From an uncultured Alcanivorax sp. (lineage in GTDB: Bacteria; Pseudomonadota; Gammaproteobacteria; Pseudomonadales; Alcanivoracaceae): 64,000 bases of DNA. A program made the position numbers and the translations under genes. The notes beneath the pieces were generated by a model. The model did no database searches. It was given only the letters and a program-made list of their open reading frames with translations, and was not told where the DNA came from. Below are positions 19,632 through 29,934 of this stretch, in pieces. Numbering within the stretch: the first letter of the stretch is position 1; every line of letters begins with the position of its first letter. The stretch is taken from assembly GCF_947258575.1 (NCBI RefSeq), contig NZ_CAMYIV010000009.1:62001-126000 (forward strand), in the 5' to 3' direction.

Positions 19632-20949
19632 GGCACACCTTCCTGGCCCGGGCAGAGAAATCATCGCCGCGGGCAACAAAGCCGGAATACATGTCGAAGG
19701 AGGCGCAGGCTGGCGACAGCAAGACCGCATCACCGGGCTGTGCCAGTGCATGGGCCCGGGCCACAGCCGCTTCCATGTCAGCCACCAGCTCGCACGGGGC
19801 AGCGGACATACCCTGAGCCAGGGTGCTGCGGTCTTCGCCCATCAGCAGGCCCGCACGCAGATACTGACGCGCCGGCTCGGCCAGCGGCGAGAAGTCCTGG
19901 CCCTTGCCCTGGCCGCCGGCAATCAGGATCACCTTGCCGTCGATGCTTTCACCGATACCGGTGAGGGCCGCCAGGGTGGCGCCCACATTGGTGGCCTTGG
20001 AATCGTTGAACCAGCGCACGCCACCCGCTTCAGCCACCTGTTGGCAGCGGTGCGGCAGGCCGGTAAAGGCTTTCACCGTGGCCAGCGCCTTGTCCCGGTT
20101 CAGGGACAAGGCATCACTGATGGCCAGCACGGAAAGGATGTTCATGGCGTTGTGATGGCCGGTGAGCGCCAGTTCGGACAGGGCCAGCAGTTGCTCGCCA
20201 CGGCATAGTAGCCGGCCGTTCTCCGTGTCCAGGCGGTAATCCGCTTCCGGATGCGCACCGAAACTGATCTGGCGCGGCACCCCGGCAGGGGGGCGGGTAG
20301 CCAGGTCATCCCGGTTCCATACCGCTACCTGACAGCCATCATAGATGCGCTGCTTGGCGGCCACGTAGTCGGCAAAGCTGGCGTAGCGATCAAGATGATC
20401 CTGGGACACATTGAGAATGGTCGCCACTTCCGCGCTCAGGCTGTAGGTGGTTTCCAGCTGGAAACTGGACAACTCCAGGGCGTACAGCCGGGCCTGGTCG
20501 TCGAGCAGCTCCAGGGCCGGCACGCCCAGATTGCCGCCAATGCCCGGGTTCATGCCGCAGGCGTCAGCCACCTGCCCCAGCAGGGTCGTCACCGTGCTCT
20601 TGGCGTTGGAACCGGTAATCGCCACCAGTGGCTCGCTGGCAGCACGGGCAAACAACTCCACATCGCCGATCACTTCCTTGCCGGCAACCACTTGCTCGGC
20701 AATGGCCGGTGTTGCCACGGCCACGCCGGGGCTGACGATCAGGCGACGGGCGTTGTTCATCCAGCCGGCCTTGAAACCGCCGGTATGAATTTTCACGTTG
20801 GGGAATTCGGCGCGCAGCGCCTCCAGGCCGGCGGGCTCGGCACGGGTGTCCAGGGCACGCACAGGCATCCCCTGGTCCGTCAGATAACGGATCACGGAAC
20901 GCCCGGATACTCCCAGGCCAATTACCAGATCAAACCCGTCTTTCGCCAT
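19624..20949 (-). CDS. murD: UDP-N-acetylmuramoyl-L-alanine-D-glutamate ligase MurD
   Basis: Adds D-Glu to UDP-MurNAc-L-Ala. 441 residues, standard length. The N-terminal nucleotide fold is DLVIGLGVSGRSVIRYL, the ATP loop is ITGSNAKSTVTTLLG near residue 112 (Ser in place of the usual Gly-Lys-Thr second residue, as in other gamma-proteobacterial MurD), followed by NVSQDHLDRY and NDSKATN motifs. It lies 17 nt downstream of mraY, the only real gap in the centre of the cluster. Confidence 0.97.
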   Translation of the reverse strand: MAKDGFDLVIGLGVSGRSVIRYLTDQGMPVRALDTRAEPAGLEALRAEFPNVKIHTGGFKAGWMNNARRLIVSPGVAVATPAIAEQVVAGKEVIGDVELFARAASEPLVAITGSNAKSTVTTLLGQVADACGMNPGIGGNLGVPALELLDDQARLYALELSSFQLETTYSLSAEVATILNVSQDHLDRYASFADYVAAKQRIYDGCQVAVWNRDDLATRPPAGVPRQISFGAHPEADYRLDTENGRLLCRGEQLLALSELALTGHHNAMNILSVLAISDALSLNRDKALATVKAFTGLPHRCQQVAEAGGVRWFNDSKATNVGATLAALTGIGESIDGKVILIAGGQGKGQDFSPLAEPARQYLRAGLLMGEDRSTLAQGMSAAPCELVADMEAAVARAHALAQPGDAVLLSPACASFDMYSGFVARGDDFSARARKVCHD

Positions 20950-20966
20950 AAAGTTAACTCAATCCC

Positions 20967-22049
20967 CTATCGGATTTTCAGGGTCGCCAGACCCACCAGG
21001 ACCAGAATTACGGTGATGATCCAGAAGCGCACAATGATCTTCGGCTCCGGCCATCCTTTCAGTTCAAAGTGGTGATGAATCGGCGCCATGCGGAAGACCC
21101 GGCGGCCGGTGAGCTTGAACGAGCCCACCTGCAGCATCACCGAAACGGTTTCCATCACGAACACGCCGCCCATGATGAACAGTACGATTTCCTGGCGGAC
21201 GATCACCGCCATCACACCCAGCACCGCGCCCAGGCCCAACGCGCCCACATCGCCCATGAACACCTGTGCCGGGTAAGCGTTGAACCACAGGAAGCCGAGG
21301 CCGGCACCACACAGGGCGGCAGAAATAATCACCAGCTCGCCGGCACCGGCCACATAGGGAATCTGCAGGTAAGGGGCAAACTCCGCATGGCCACCGGCAT
21401 AGGCAAAGATACCCAGGGCGCCGCCCACCAATACCGCCGGCATGATCGCCAGGCCATCCAGGCCATCGGTCAGGTTCACCGCATTGCTGGTGCCGTTGAT
21501 CACGAAATAGGTCAGCACGATGTAGAACCAACCCATGTTGATGACCACATTCTTGAAGAAGGGCACGATCAGCTGGGTTTCCACCGGGCTCTGAGCGGTA
21601 AAGAACAGGGCAAAGGCCGCACCGAGAGCGCCGATGGACAACCACAGGTATTTCCAGCGGGCCGGCAGGCCGCGAGGATTCTTTTCCACTACCTTGCGCC
21701 AGTCATCTACCCAACCCACGGCACCGAACACAAACAGCACACCCAGGGTGATCCAGATAAAGCGGTTACTCAGGTCTGCCCACAGCAGGGTGGAAATAAC
21801 GATGGCAATCAGGATCAGCGCCCCGCCCATGGTGGGGGTGCCGGCCTTGCTCAGGTGGCTCTTGGGGCCATCGTCACGAATGGCCTGACCCACCTGCTTT
21901 TCCTGCAGCTTGCGGATCATGATCGGGCCCACCCAGAAGGCGATAAACAGGGCCGTCAACACGCTGAGAATGCCGCGCAGGGTGATGTACTGCACCACCA
22001 GGAAACCGCTGTGAAATTCTGCCAGAAGCTCAGCCAGCCATAGCAACAT
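20967..22049 (-). CDS. mraY: Phospho-N-acetylmuramoyl-pentapeptide transferase MraY
   Basis: Ten-helix inner-membrane enzyme that attaches phospho-MurNAc-pentapeptide to undecaprenyl phosphate, forming lipid I. 360 residues, the usual length. Visible are KAGTPTMGG, the first Asp pair in [11 protein letters not shown], the active-site loop [25 protein letters not shown], and the [13 protein letters not shown]is motif. It begins at the base where murF ends (1-nt overlap, TGATG type). Confidence 0.98.
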   Translation of the reverse strand: MLLWLAELLAEFHSGFLVVQYITLRGILSVLTALFIAFWVGPIMIRKLQEKQVGQAIRDDGPKSHLSKAGTPTMGGALILIAIVISTLLWADLSNRFIWITLGVLFVFGAVGWVDDWRKVVEKNPRGLPARWKYLWLSIGALGAAFALFFTAQSPVETQLIVPFFKNVVINMGWFYIVLTYFVINGTSNAVNLTDGLDGLAIMPAVLVGGALGIFAYAGGHAEFAPYLQIPYVAGAGELVIISAALCGAGLGFLWFNAYPAQVFMGDVGALGLGAVLGVMAVIVRQEIVLFIMGGVFVMETVSVMLQVGSFKLTGRRVFRMAPIHHHFELKGWPEPKIIVRFWIITVILVLVGLATLKIR

Positions 22050-23407
22050 CAGAGTGCCCCCTGTTTCGATTTGTGAGGGCCTGCGCCCATGGTCAGTCGC
22101 TGCACCACCGCTTCCATACCGGCACTACGCGAACCTTTCACCAACACGGTTCCACCCTTTTGAAGAACCGGGGCACTCCAGGTTGCCGCCTGCTGATCGT
22201 TCTGGGCCGTCTTGGCGCCTTCACCAAAACCTATGGCTGCAGCACTGGCGCCGGTCATCACCACCAGGTCACTGATGCCTGCCTGGCGGGCATAGCCACC
22301 CAGCTCTTCAACCAGTTGTTCTGCCTGCGGACCCAGCTCGCCCATGGCTCCCAGCACCAGCATCTGCGGTGCCGGCTGAACGGCCAGCCAGTCGATGGCA
22401 ACACGCACTGAACCCGGGTTGGCGTTGTAGGTGTCATCCACCAACACGCCATCCCCCACCGCATGCAGATTCATGCGGCCGGGCACCGGCTTGAGCTGCG
22501 CCAGACGGGGCAGCACCTGGCCCAGGTTCACACCCAGAGCTCGCACGGCGGCACAGGCCAGCAAGGCATTGCTGACCTGATGAGCGCCGGGCAGTGGCAC
22601 GATCACTGTCTCGCCCAACGGCTGAAGGACAAATTCCACCCGCTCCTGATGCAGCTGAATATTGTCGGCATACAAGTCCGCCGGCGCCTGGCTGCCCACA
22701 CGAATCACGGTAAGGCCGGCCTTTTCTGCCTCAGCGGCAAAGAAATCGGCAAAGCTGTCATCGTTGTTGATGATCGCCTGCCCGCCGGGCTGACAACCGC
22801 CGAAGATTTCCGCCTTGGCGTTGGCAATGCCCTGCATGGAACCAAACCCTTCCAGATGGGCACCGGTCACATTGGTCACCAGCACCACCTTCGGTTTGGC
22901 CAGGGAGCTGGTCCAGGCGATTTCACCGGGGGCATTGGCGCCCAGTTCGATGACCGCATAACGGTGTTCGCCGGCCAGACGCAGCAACGTCAGCGGCACA
23001 CCGATGTCATTGTTGAAGTTGCCACGGGTAGCCAGGGTGCCCTCGCCCAGCATGGCGGCGGCCATTTCCTTGACGGTGGTCTTGCCGGCATTGCCGGTTA
23101 CCGCCAGGCGCTCGCCGGTAAACTGGTCCGCATAACCGCTGGCCAGACGGCCCAGACCCAGACGGGTATCAGCTACCTGCACCGCGCTGGCAAAGTCACT
23201 TTGCTCACGATCCACCAGGGCGGCGATGGCGCCACCTTCAGCGGCCTGGGCAAGAAAATCATGGGCATCAAAACGCTCGCCCTTGAGCGCCACAAACAGG
23301 CAGCCCGGCGCCATGTCACGGGTATCGGTCACTACGGCGCTGACCTTGTGGTCTTCCCCGATCAGAGTGCCACCGGTCCACTGGGCGATCTGCGACAACC
23401 ACATCAT
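22049..23407 (-). CDS. murF: UDP-MurNAc-tripeptide D-Ala-D-Ala ligase MurF
   Basis: Completes the cytoplasmic pentapeptide precursor by adding D-Ala-D-Ala. 452 residues with the ATP loop [13 protein letters not shown] near residue 110, [14 protein letters not shown], and the [11 protein letters not shown] motif. A double methionine start (23407 or 23404) leaves a 1-residue uncertainty. It overlaps murE by 4 nt. The ligase loop reads GNAGKTT rather than the common GSxGKTT. Confidence 0.97.
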   Translation of the reverse strand: MMWLSQIAQWTGGTLIGEDHKVSAVVTDTRDMAPGCLFVALKGERFDAHDFLAQAAEGGAIAALVDREQSDFASAVQVADTRLGLGRLASGYADQFTGERLAVTGNAGKTTVKEMAAAMLGEGTLATRGNFNNDIGVPLTLLRLAGEHRYAVIELGANAPGEIAWTSSLAKPKVVLVTNVTGAHLEGFGSMQGIANAKAEIFGGCQPGGQAIINNDDSFADFFAAEAEKAGLTVIRVGSQAPADLYADNIQLHQERVEFVLQPLGETVIVPLPGAHQVSNALLACAAVRALGVNLGQVLPRLAQLKPVPGRMNLHAVGDGVLVDDTYNANPGSVRVAIDWLAVQPAPQMLVLGAMGELGPQAEQLVEELGGYARQAGISDLVVMTGASAAAIGFGEGAKTAQNDQQAATWSAPVLQKGGTVLVKGSRSAGMEAVVQRLTMGAGPHKSKQGAL

Positions 23408-24876
23408 GAGGCACCTCCCCGGGCGGCCAGAGCCTGGCGGGCAAGTTCTCTGTCATCACTGGGGTAACGCACGCCGTCGATTTCCTGGTAGTCCTCATGG
23501 CCCTTGCCGGCCAGCAGAATCACGTCGCCGGCCTGGGCACTGTTTACGGTTTCCTGAATGGCCTCGGCACGATCCACGTTTTCGCGGACCGCCTGCGCCC
23601 CGACAAGACCGGCGCGCATCTGATCAATAATGGTTTGCGGGTCTTCGCTGCGCGGGTTATCGCTGGTCAGCACCACGGTATCGGCGAGCTTTTCCGCCAC
23701 CGCCGCCATCTGCGGGCGCTTGCCCTCATCCCGGTCGCCGCCGCAGCCGACCACGCAGAACAGACGGCCGGCGAAATGATCCCGGCACGCCTGCAGCGCT
23801 TTTTCCAGGCCATCCGGGGTGTGGGCATAATCCACGATCACCGTCGGACAGCCATCAGCCTGCACCGGTTCCATACGCCCCGGTACGGGAGTAATGGCGG
23901 CCAGTGCCCCGCCCAGCGCCTCAGCGGCCACGCCCTGACCATGCAGGATGGCCGCCACGGCCATCACATTGCTGAGATTGAAGCGACCAAACAGAGGCAA
24001 GCTCAACGGCAGCACGGTGCCGCCCACGAACAGCTCCGCCTGGATTCCCTCTGCGGTGCACTGCAGGGACAGGCAGCGCACGGTGGCGCCCTGCTGGCTG
24101 CCGAAGGTGACACAGCGAACCCCGTCGGGCAGACAGGCAATCAGGGTTGAGGCTGCCGGGTCATCACAGTTGATCACCGCCAGCTGAACCCCTTCGCGAG
24201 TAAACAGCATGGCCTTGGCAGCCAGGTAGGATTCCATGTCGCCGTGATAATCCAGATGATCCCGGCTCAGATTGCTGAATACCGCGGTGGTGACCAGGGT
24301 GCCGCCCAGACGATTCTGGTCCAGGGCATGGGAGGAAATCTCCATGGCTACGGTATCGGCACAGGCATCGCGCACTGTCGCCAATCCGGCCTGCAGGGTA
24401 ATCGGGTCCGGGGTGGTATGACCGGTGGTCTGCTCCTGGCCTTTCAGCCCCAGCCCCAGGGTACCCACCAGGGCACAGCGATGCCCCAACGCATTCAATG
24501 CATCGCGCAGGAACCAGGTGATGCTGGTCTTGCCGTTGGTGCCCGTCACACCGGTGATGCGCAGGCGATTGGCCGGCTCACCGAACCAGCGCGCGGCCAG
24601 ATCACCCACCTGCCCCGCCAGCCCCGGCAGATTCACGCAGGGCACCGGCTGCTGCAGATCCACGGAGAAGGTCTCCGCATCCGCCAGCACCACGGCGGCA
24701 CCGGCACTGATGGCCTGACTGATGAAATGACGGCCGTCACTGGCCACGCCAGGTACCGCCACAAACACTTCACCCGGCTGCAGGCGGCGGCTGTCGAGCT
24801 GCAAGCCAGAAATGGCAAGGCCTGCCACTTGGGCAGGCAGGCTGTGCTCGGGGAGCAGTTGCTGGAGGCGCATCAT
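23404..24876 (-). CDS. murE: UDP-MurNAc-dipeptide:meso-diaminopimelate ligase MurE
   Basis: Adds the third stem-peptide residue. 490 residues with the ATP loop [39 protein letters not shown] and KGHEDYQ. The DNPR box ([11 protein letters not shown]) indicates meso-diaminopimelate rather than lysine as substrate, as expected for a Gram-negative cell. The start overlaps ftsI by 4 nt (ATGA). Confidence 0.97.
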   Translation of the reverse strand: MMRLQQLLPEHSLPAQVAGLAISGLQLDSRRLQPGEVFVAVPGVASDGRHFISQAISAGAAVVLADAETFSVDLQQPVPCVNLPGLAGQVGDLAARWFGEPANRLRITGVTGTNGKTSITWFLRDALNALGHRCALVGTLGLGLKGQEQTTGHTTPDPITLQAGLATVRDACADTVAMEISSHALDQNRLGGTLVTTAVFSNLSRDHLDYHGDMESYLAAKAMLFTREGVQLAVINCDDPAASTLIACLPDGVRCVTFGSQQGATVRCLSLQCTAEGIQAELFVGGTVLPLSLPLFGRFNLSNVMAVAAILHGQGVAAEALGGALAAITPVPGRMEPVQADGCPTVIVDYAHTPDGLEKALQACRDHFAGRLFCVVGCGGDRDEGKRPQMAAVAEKLADTVVLTSDNPRSEDPQTIIDQMRAGLVGAQAVRENVDRAEAIQETVNSAQAGDVILLAGKGHEDYQEIDGVRYPSDDRELARQALAARGGAS

Positions 24877-26594
24877 GAGCGGTCCTCCGTATCCGGGCCG
24901 CCGGCCAGCAGCCCTTCGGGCCTGTCCGGTGGCACATGTAAGGTCCGCAACACCCCGCCCATGATTCGGGAAAAGGCCGGCGCGGCTACCAGACCGCCGT
25001 AGTAGGCATCACTGCGTGGATCATCAATAACCACTACCGTGACGATGCGCGGGTCCGTGGCCGGGGCCAGGCCGGCAAACAGACCGATATAGCTGTCATC
25101 CGCATAACCGCCGGAGACCACCTTGTGTACCGTGCCGGTCTTGCCAGCCACCTGGTAACCGGGCACCTGGGCACGGCTGGCCGTGCCCACCTGGCTAACC
25201 ACGGTTTCCAGCATCTGTACCAGTTGCCGGGCAACCGGCTTGCCGAGCACCTGCTCACCGGCGGGCTTTTCTTTCACCTTTTTCAGGGTCAGCGGCACCT
25301 TGACGCCGTCATTGGCGATCACCGCATAGGCCTGAGCCAGCTGCACCGCGGAAACACTCAAACCGTAGCCATAGGAAAGCGCAGCCCGCTCCACTTCACG
25401 CCAGTGGCTGCGCAATGGCAGCATACCGTTGCTTTCACCGGGAAAATCAATGGCGGTAGCCTGACCAAAACCGAAACGTTCCAGGTAGGACGGCAGCGCC
25501 AGCGGCTCCATGGCCAACGCCAGCTTGCTGGTGCCCACGTTGGAGCTCTTGGTGAGCACGGTGGTGATATCAATCACTCCGTAGTCGCGATGGTCACGAA
25601 TGGTTTTGCTACCCACCCGCAAGGTGCCGGGGTGAGTATTGATGGTGGTAGACGGCGTCACCATGCCCATTTCCATGGCCGCCGCCACGGTAAAGGGCTT
25701 CATGGTGGAACCGGGCTCGAACAGATCAGTCACCGCGCGGTTGCGCAGGGCACCGGTATCCAGATTGCCACGGTTGTTGGGGTTGTAGGCGGGCTGGTTC
25801 ACCATGGCCAGCACTTCGCCGGTGCGTACATCCAGCACCACCGCACTGCCGCCCTTGGCCTTGAATTGCTGCACGGCGCCAAGCAGCTCCCGGTAAGCCA
25901 GGTACTGCAGACGCAGGTCAATACTCAGGGTTACGTCTTCACCGGGCTGGGCCGGCTCCAGCACTTCAATATCCTGAATTACCCGACCCAGCAGATCACG
26001 AACCACCTTCTTGCGACCGGATTTGCCAGACAGATGTGACTCCATGTCCAGCTCAACGCCTTCCTGGCCTTGATCGTCAATATTGGTAAAGCCCACCACA
26101 TGGCTGGTCACTTCACCGGCGGGATAGTAACGACGGTATTCGGTCAGCGAATGAATGCCGGGAACATTCAGATCCAGCACCGCCTTGGCGGCTTCCGGCG
26201 CCAGACCGCGCCCCAGATAGATAAACTCACGGGATTCGTGACGACGTACCTTGCTGGCGAAATCCTGCTGGCTGATCACAGAATTACCGGCCAGGCGCGA
26301 CCATTGCTCCTGGTTTTCCAGGGCTTCGCGGGGATTGGCCCAGAGGGTAACCACCGGCGTACTGACCGCCAGGGGACGGCCATCACGATCCCGAATCACG
26401 CCCCGATGAGCAGCCAGGGGCTCCACACGCAGATTGCGGATATCGCCCTGATGAGCAAGAAAGTCGTGCTGGATCACCTGCAGGTCTACCGCCCGCACCA
26501 CCAGGACACAGGCACACACCAGCCAGAAGCCCAGCACAAAGCGCCAGCGCATCTGGTGATTGGGTTGCCGTGTCTTGCGAGCCTGGCGTTTCAT
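24873..26594 (-). CDS. ftsI: Septal transpeptidase FtsI (PBP3)
   Basis: Class B penicillin-binding protein that cross-links septal peptidoglycan with FtsW. 573 residues: a short basic cytoplasmic tail, one membrane helix (about 18-36), a dimerisation domain, and the transpeptidase domain with catalytic STMK (Ser296, Lys299), SSN (350-352) and KTGT (485-488). The positions match Pseudomonas PBP3 within one or two residues. The Asp/Glu-rich C-terminal tail is short. Beta-lactam target. Confidence 0.98.
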   Translation of the reverse strand: MKRQARKTRQPNHQMRWRFVLGFWLVCACVLVVRAVDLQVIQHDFLAHQGDIRNLRVEPLAAHRGVIRDRDGRPLAVSTPVVTLWANPREALENQEQWSRLAGNSVISQQDFASKVRRHESREFIYLGRGLAPEAAKAVLDLNVPGIHSLTEYRRYYPAGEVTSHVVGFTNIDDQGQEGVELDMESHLSGKSGRKKVVRDLLGRVIQDIEVLEPAQPGEDVTLSIDLRLQYLAYRELLGAVQQFKAKGGSAVVLDVRTGEVLAMVNQPAYNPNNRGNLDTGALRNRAVTDLFEPGSTMKPFTVAAAMEMGMVTPSTTINTHPGTLRVGSKTIRDHRDYGVIDITTVLTKSSNVGTSKLALAMEPLALPSYLERFGFGQATAIDFPGESNGMLPLRSHWREVERAALSYGYGLSVSAVQLAQAYAVIANDGVKVPLTLKKVKEKPAGEQVLGKPVARQLVQMLETVVSQVGTASRAQVPGYQVAGKTGTVHKVVSGGYADDSYIGLFAGLAPATDPRIVTVVVIDDPRSDAYYGGLVAAPAFSRIMGGVLRTLHVPPDRPEGLLAGGPDTEDRS

Positions 26595-26857
26595 GGCCGG
26601 ATCAGCACTCTCTCATCGGTTTTCGGTAATTTCATGCCCAGCTTCTCGCGAGCCAGGCGCTCTACCCGGGCATAACTGCCCCAGGTACTGTGCTCCAACA
26701 GCAGCTGACTCCACTGGCTCTCCAGTCGAGTTTGCTGCTGCTGTAATTTCTGGCTCTCGTCGGTGAGTCGACGGGCCTCATGAACGCTGTAACTCACCGC
26801 CAGAGCGGAGATCACTACCAGCATCACCAGGGTGCGGATCAGCCAGGGGGCGCTCAT
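26591..26857 (-). CDS. ftsL: Cell division protein FtsL
   Basis: 88-residue bitopic protein that forms the FtsQLB complex and activates FtsWI. A short N terminus, a membrane helix at about residues 7-24 and a heptad-type coiled coil (about 25-60, rich in Gln, Leu and Arg) are visible, ending in [19 protein letters not shown]. It overlaps ftsI by 4 nt and rsmH by 1 nt. FtsL sequences are poorly conserved, so the call rests on topology and position. Confidence 0.93.
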   Translation of the reverse strand: MSAPWLIRTLVMLVVISALAVSYSVHEARRLTDESQKLQQQQTRLESQWSQLLLEHSTWGSYARVERLAREKLGMKLPKTDERVLIRP

Positions 26858-27795
26858 CAGGCCACCTTCTCCGCTACCCGCAACACCGCACTGCGCGAGC
26901 GAACATTCACTTTCAGCTCGGCCTTGCCGGCACGAATAGCCTTGCCAATCGGCTCCAGCCGCTGGGGCATTTCATCGCCCAACGGCAAACCACCGCGCCC
27001 CTTGGGAGCCCGGCCGGAATGATCGCGAATAAACAGCTTCACGATCCGGTCTTCCAGAGAATGGAAGCTGATAATGGCGAGACGCCCGCCGATGGCGAGC
27101 GTCTCCAGGGACTGTTCGAGCACTTGGGTCAGCGCATCCAGCTCCCCGTTTATATGTATTCGCAATGCCTGAAAACTGCGTGTGGCCGGGTGCTTGCCCG
27201 GCTCGCCGCGGCCGATGGCCGACTCGATCAGATCGGCAAGCTGCAAGGTGCGGGTAATCGGCTGCTCCTTGCGCTCCTCACAGATACGCCGGGCAATCCG
27301 CCGCGACTTGCGCTCATCGCCATAGCGATACAGCACATTGGCAATATCCTGCTCGTCGGCCCGAGCCAGCCACTGCGCAACGCTTTCACCCTGAGTGGGG
27401 TCCATGCGCATATCCAGCGGCCCATCACGCAGAAAGCTGAAGCCACGACCCGCGTCGTCCAGCTGCGGCGACGACACGCCCAGATCCAGCAACAAGCCAT
27501 CAATGGGGCGACCCACCTGGTCGACCACATCAGGCAGGCAGTCAAAGCGGCTTGCCACGATCTGGAAACGGCCATCTTCCGACGCCAGCTGCTCACCCGC
27601 GGCAACGGCCTGGGGGTCACGATCGATACCGGCAAGGCGACCCTGTGCGTCCAGTTTTTCCAGCAGTGCACGGCTGTGGCCACCTCGCCCGAAGGTGCCA
27701 TCCACATAAAAGCCATCACTACGGCTGAACCACATATCCAGTACCTCTTCCAGCATCACCGGCTGGTGTTCGTACTGCGCGCCCTTGTCGGTCAT
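26857..27795 (-). CDS. rsmH: 16S rRNA (cytosine-1402-N4)-methyltransferase RsmH
   Basis: SAM-dependent methyltransferase (MraW) that makes the N4 methyl of m4Cm1402 at the ribosomal P site. The partner 2'-O enzyme, RsmI, is encoded at 30054-30878. 312 residues starting with HQPVMLEEVLDM, the SAM loop DGTFGRGGHSRALLEKL near residue 33, DLGVSSPQLDDAGRGFSF, and the C-terminal ISFHSLEDRIVK. It overlaps both ftsL and mraZ by 1 nt. Confidence 0.98.
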   Translation of the reverse strand: MTDKGAQYEHQPVMLEEVLDMWFSRSDGFYVDGTFGRGGHSRALLEKLDAQGRLAGIDRDPQAVAAGEQLASEDGRFQIVASRFDCLPDVVDQVGRPIDGLLLDLGVSSPQLDDAGRGFSFLRDGPLDMRMDPTQGESVAQWLARADEQDIANVLYRYGDERKSRRIARRICEERKEQPITRTLQLADLIESAIGRGEPGKHPATRSFQALRIHINGELDALTQVLEQSLETLAIGGRLAIISFHSLEDRIVKLFIRDHSGRAPKGRGGLPLGDEMPQRLEPIGKAIRAGKAELKVNVRSRSAVLRVAEKVA

Positions 27796-28235
27796 CAGAA
27801 AGACAGCTCCTGCACACTTTCCGGCAATGCATCCGGGTCCAGGGTGCCGTCCTCTTCCAACCAGCTTTCTGCTTTCCAGATTTCAAAACGGTGCATCTGA
27901 CCGATCAACATGGCCTGCTTTTCCAGGCCGATGGCTGCCCGTAATTCCGGCGGTACCAGCAGCCTGCCATTGCTATCCATGTCGATTTCCACCGCCTGAC
28001 CGAGAAAGCGACGCTTCAGCTGACGCACCTGGGGACTGGAGTCTCGCTGGGCGGACAACTTGCCGGCGGTTTCCATGAATTCATCACGTGGGTAAAGCGC
28101 GAGGCATTCGTCATAAGGGTGACGGGTAAGCACAAGCTGGCCGCCGCAGGCTTCGTTCAACGAAGCGCGATAGCGGGTCGGCATGGTAAGCCGCCCCTTG
28201 GCATCCAGATTGAGTGATGTGCTTCCAGTAAACAC
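27795..28235 (-). CDS. mraZ: Transcriptional regulator MraZ
   Basis: AbrB-fold protein, first gene of the dcw cluster, which binds repeats ahead of its own gene and represses the operon in E. coli. 146 residues from a GTG at 28235 (GAGGA upstream), beginning MFTGSTSLNLDAKGRLTMPTRYR. Both DXXXR half-motifs are present (DAKGRL near residue 11, DSNGRLLVPPELR near 92). Its likely operator, with 10-bp periodic TGGG boxes, is at 28316-28343. Confidence 0.97.
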   Translation of the reverse strand: MFTGSTSLNLDAKGRLTMPTRYRASLNEACGGQLVLTRHPYDECLALYPRDEFMETAGKLSAQRDSSPQVRQLKRRFLGQAVEIDMDSNGRLLVPPELRAAIGLEKQAMLIGQMHRFEIWKAESWLEEDGTLDPDALPESVQELSF

Positions 28236-28315
28236 TGGCCGTCCTCATGCTCGATTATTCGGTTCCTTCCCGGGGGTTCTGTTTACCCCACTTCGCGACA
28301 CCGGCCGCCAAGAAA

Positions 28316-28343
28316 TTCCCACTTTTTCCCACTTTTCACCACA
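28316..28343 (-). promoter_or_regulatory. MraZ operator: three boxes at 10-bp spacing
   Basis: Read on the minus strand, TGGT, TGGG and TGGG boxes lie exactly 10 bp apart, each followed by A-rich spacers (e.g. GTGGGAAAAAGTGGGAA). This matches the direct-repeat operator known for MraZ. It lies immediately downstream of the predicted -10 box. A further TGGGG is seen at 28286-28290. Confidence 0.8.
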
Positions 28344-28350
28344 TTGAGAC

Positions 28351-28380
28351 ACTCTATGGCCACCGGGAACACCAAGTCAA
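28351..28380 (-). promoter_or_regulatory. dcw cluster promoter upstream of mraZ
   Basis: TTGACT (-35, complement of 28375-28380), an 18-bp spacer, then TAGAGT (-10, complement of 28351-28356). Transcription would start just before the MraZ boxes, leaving a leader of about 110 nt. The rest of the 320-base gap between mraZ and the MBL gene (28236-28555) shows no gene. Confidence 0.7.
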
Positions 28381-28555
28381 GCGTCGGCACCCAGGCAAAC
28401 GTAAAAGAATTTCCAGACAAATCAGCCTGTTAGCTGTGTCACACGGAATGAAGGAAGAGACGAACGGAGGGAGTTTCGAGACGAATCAGAGCGCTGGAAC
28501 GTGCAGGTGAGAAAGCACTTTAAGTGTTAGACGGATTAGTTATTACTAACTTTTT

Positions 28556-29368
28556 TTATATGCACTTATTAAAGGTTAAATCCTGTTCGGACACGGGCAA
28601 GCGATAGGATTGACTATCCAGCAGGTCGACGCCGCACTCCAGCGCCGCCAACCAGTCAAGAAAGTGCCCTACCTGCTCCCCTGCAAAGTAGCCACCATGC
28701 TGGGGAACGATCATGCGTGGCCCCAGCTTGCGCACCATGGCTACCCACAGCCGACAGGCCCGGTTGCTGGCCATATAACGGCGATGAAACCCTGTCATGC
28801 TCTGCAGGTGATCGGCAAAGTTATCCACCTGCCCTTCTTCGCCGCCCAGAGACGCACCAATATCGCCGGAAAACAGGATGCCGCTGAGCGGATCGTAGAA
28901 GCTGAAATTCCCCACCGAGTGCAGGAAATGCGCAGGCAAGACCCAGATCTCGGTATCTGCAAACGCCAGCACCTTGCCCTCGTCGGCCACTCCCTGGATA
29001 CGCGATTGTAGTTGCTCCCCCATTTTGCCAGTCACAAAGGAGGAAGCCAGATGAGGCAGAAACCGGGACCATAACCGGCTGACCACCACCTGGCTGCGAG
29101 TGTGCATCAGCCAGCGCGGCAGGGACGCGATAATATCCGGGTCCTGATGGGATGCCAGAATGTAGTCCAGACCATCCAGACTGATTCGGCGACTCAGAGC
29201 AATGGTCAGCGGGGTGTAAGTCAGATCCCCACCCGGATCGATCAGCGCAGCGCGGTCCCCGTGGCGAATGCAGAATTGGTTGGCCTGCACGCCTTCCCCG
29301 ACAACCAGATCGGAAAAGCGCAGCACTTCGTGATTATTGTCGAGAAAGAGGGTATCGATCTGCGCCAT
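28556..29368 (-). CDS. MBL-fold di-iron (ODP-like) protein
   Basis: 270-residue metallo-beta-lactamase-fold protein. Metal ligand positions fit the flavodiiron/ODP branch rather than classic hydrolases: SHQDPDI near residue 93 (HxxxD), a central LPAHFLHSVGNF histidine region, FSGDIGAS with the bridging aspartate, and VPQHGGYF near the C terminus. No flavodoxin domain follows, so it is not a complete NO or O2 reductase. Stand-alone ODP proteins bind oxygen and some act as sensors. It lies between mraZ and rnpB and is transcribed separately from the dcw cluster. Substrate and role are unknown. Confidence 0.72.
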   Translation of the reverse strand: MAQIDTLFLDNNHEVLRFSDLVVGEGVQANQFCIRHGDRAALIDPGGDLTYTPLTIALSRRISLDGLDYILASHQDPDIIASLPRWLMHTRSQVVVSRLWSRFLPHLASSFVTGKMGEQLQSRIQGVADEGKVLAFADTEIWVLPAHFLHSVGNFSFYDPLSGILFSGDIGASLGGEEGQVDNFADHLQSMTGFHRRYMASNRACRLWVAMVRKLGPRMIVPQHGGYFAGEQVGHFLDWLAALECGVDLLDSQSYRLPVSEQDLTFNKCI

Positions 29369-29539
29369 GTCGGATTCCTGCCAGGTTGTAAGCCCGGCAA
29401 TTCTGACAACATCGCATCACTGGATAATGACTCAGATCAAAAAGAGGAAGCGTTTCGAGGTGAGAGTGACGAGTCACGAAAGGCAAACCCCGGTTCAGGG
29501 ATTCACTTCTCGCAACTCGCATCTCGTACTGAAAAGGTG

Positions 29540-29898
29540 GACCGGTCGATAAGCCGGGTTCTGTCGTGGACAGTCATTCATCTCGGGTTTGCGTCGCCAC
29601 AAACCTCTAGCAACCTACCCGGATCCAGCGCGGGCCACGCCAACGGATCCCTATTTGGTCTTGCTCCGGGTGGGGTTTACCCTGCCACCACTGTTGCCAG
29701 CGGCGCGGTGCGCTCTTACCGCACCTTTTCACCCTTACCGGTTCCGACACGAGGAAGGAACAGGCGGTATCTTCTCTGTGGCACTAGCCGTAGCCACACC
29801 GTTCCCAGTGTGGCCCCCAGGCGTTACCTGGCACCCTGCCCTGTGGAGCCCGGACTTTCCTCTAGCGGCTACGCCGCCAGCGACTGTCTGACCGGTCC
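29540..29898 (-). ncRNA. rnpB: RNase P RNA (class A)
   Basis: Catalytic RNA that matures tRNA 5' ends with RnpA. On the minus strand the conserved GAGGAAAGTCCGGGCTCC is near the 5' end (29862-29872 core) and ACAGAACCCGGCTTATCG near the 3' end (29547-29564). GGACCGGTC at the 5' end pairs with GACCGGTCC at the 3' end to form P1. About 360 nt, normal for type A. The ends are inferred from P1 and from the promoter position. It lies downstream of rsmI, as in Pseudomonas. Confidence 0.96.
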
Positions 29899-29905
29899 GG
29901 GGGCG

Positions 29906-29934
29906 ATTCTAGTCAGTTAACAGTGAACAGTGAA
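29906..29934 (-). promoter_or_regulatory. rnpB promoter whose -35 lies in a heptad repeat
   Basis: TAGAAT (-10, complement of 29906-29911) and TTCACT (-35, complement of 29929-29934) are 17 bp apart and place the start at about 29899, where the P1 stem begins. The discriminator is GC-rich (CGCCCCC), as at stable RNA promoters. The -35 hexamer is formed by the inverted heptad units at 29924-29937. Confidence 0.65.

Noticed and set aside
28236..28555. Small gene (87 codons, plus strand) in the mraZ upstream gap
   Set aside because: It runs over the predicted promoter and MraZ boxes, has no ribosome site or recognisable motif, and its composition is not that of the neighbouring genes.
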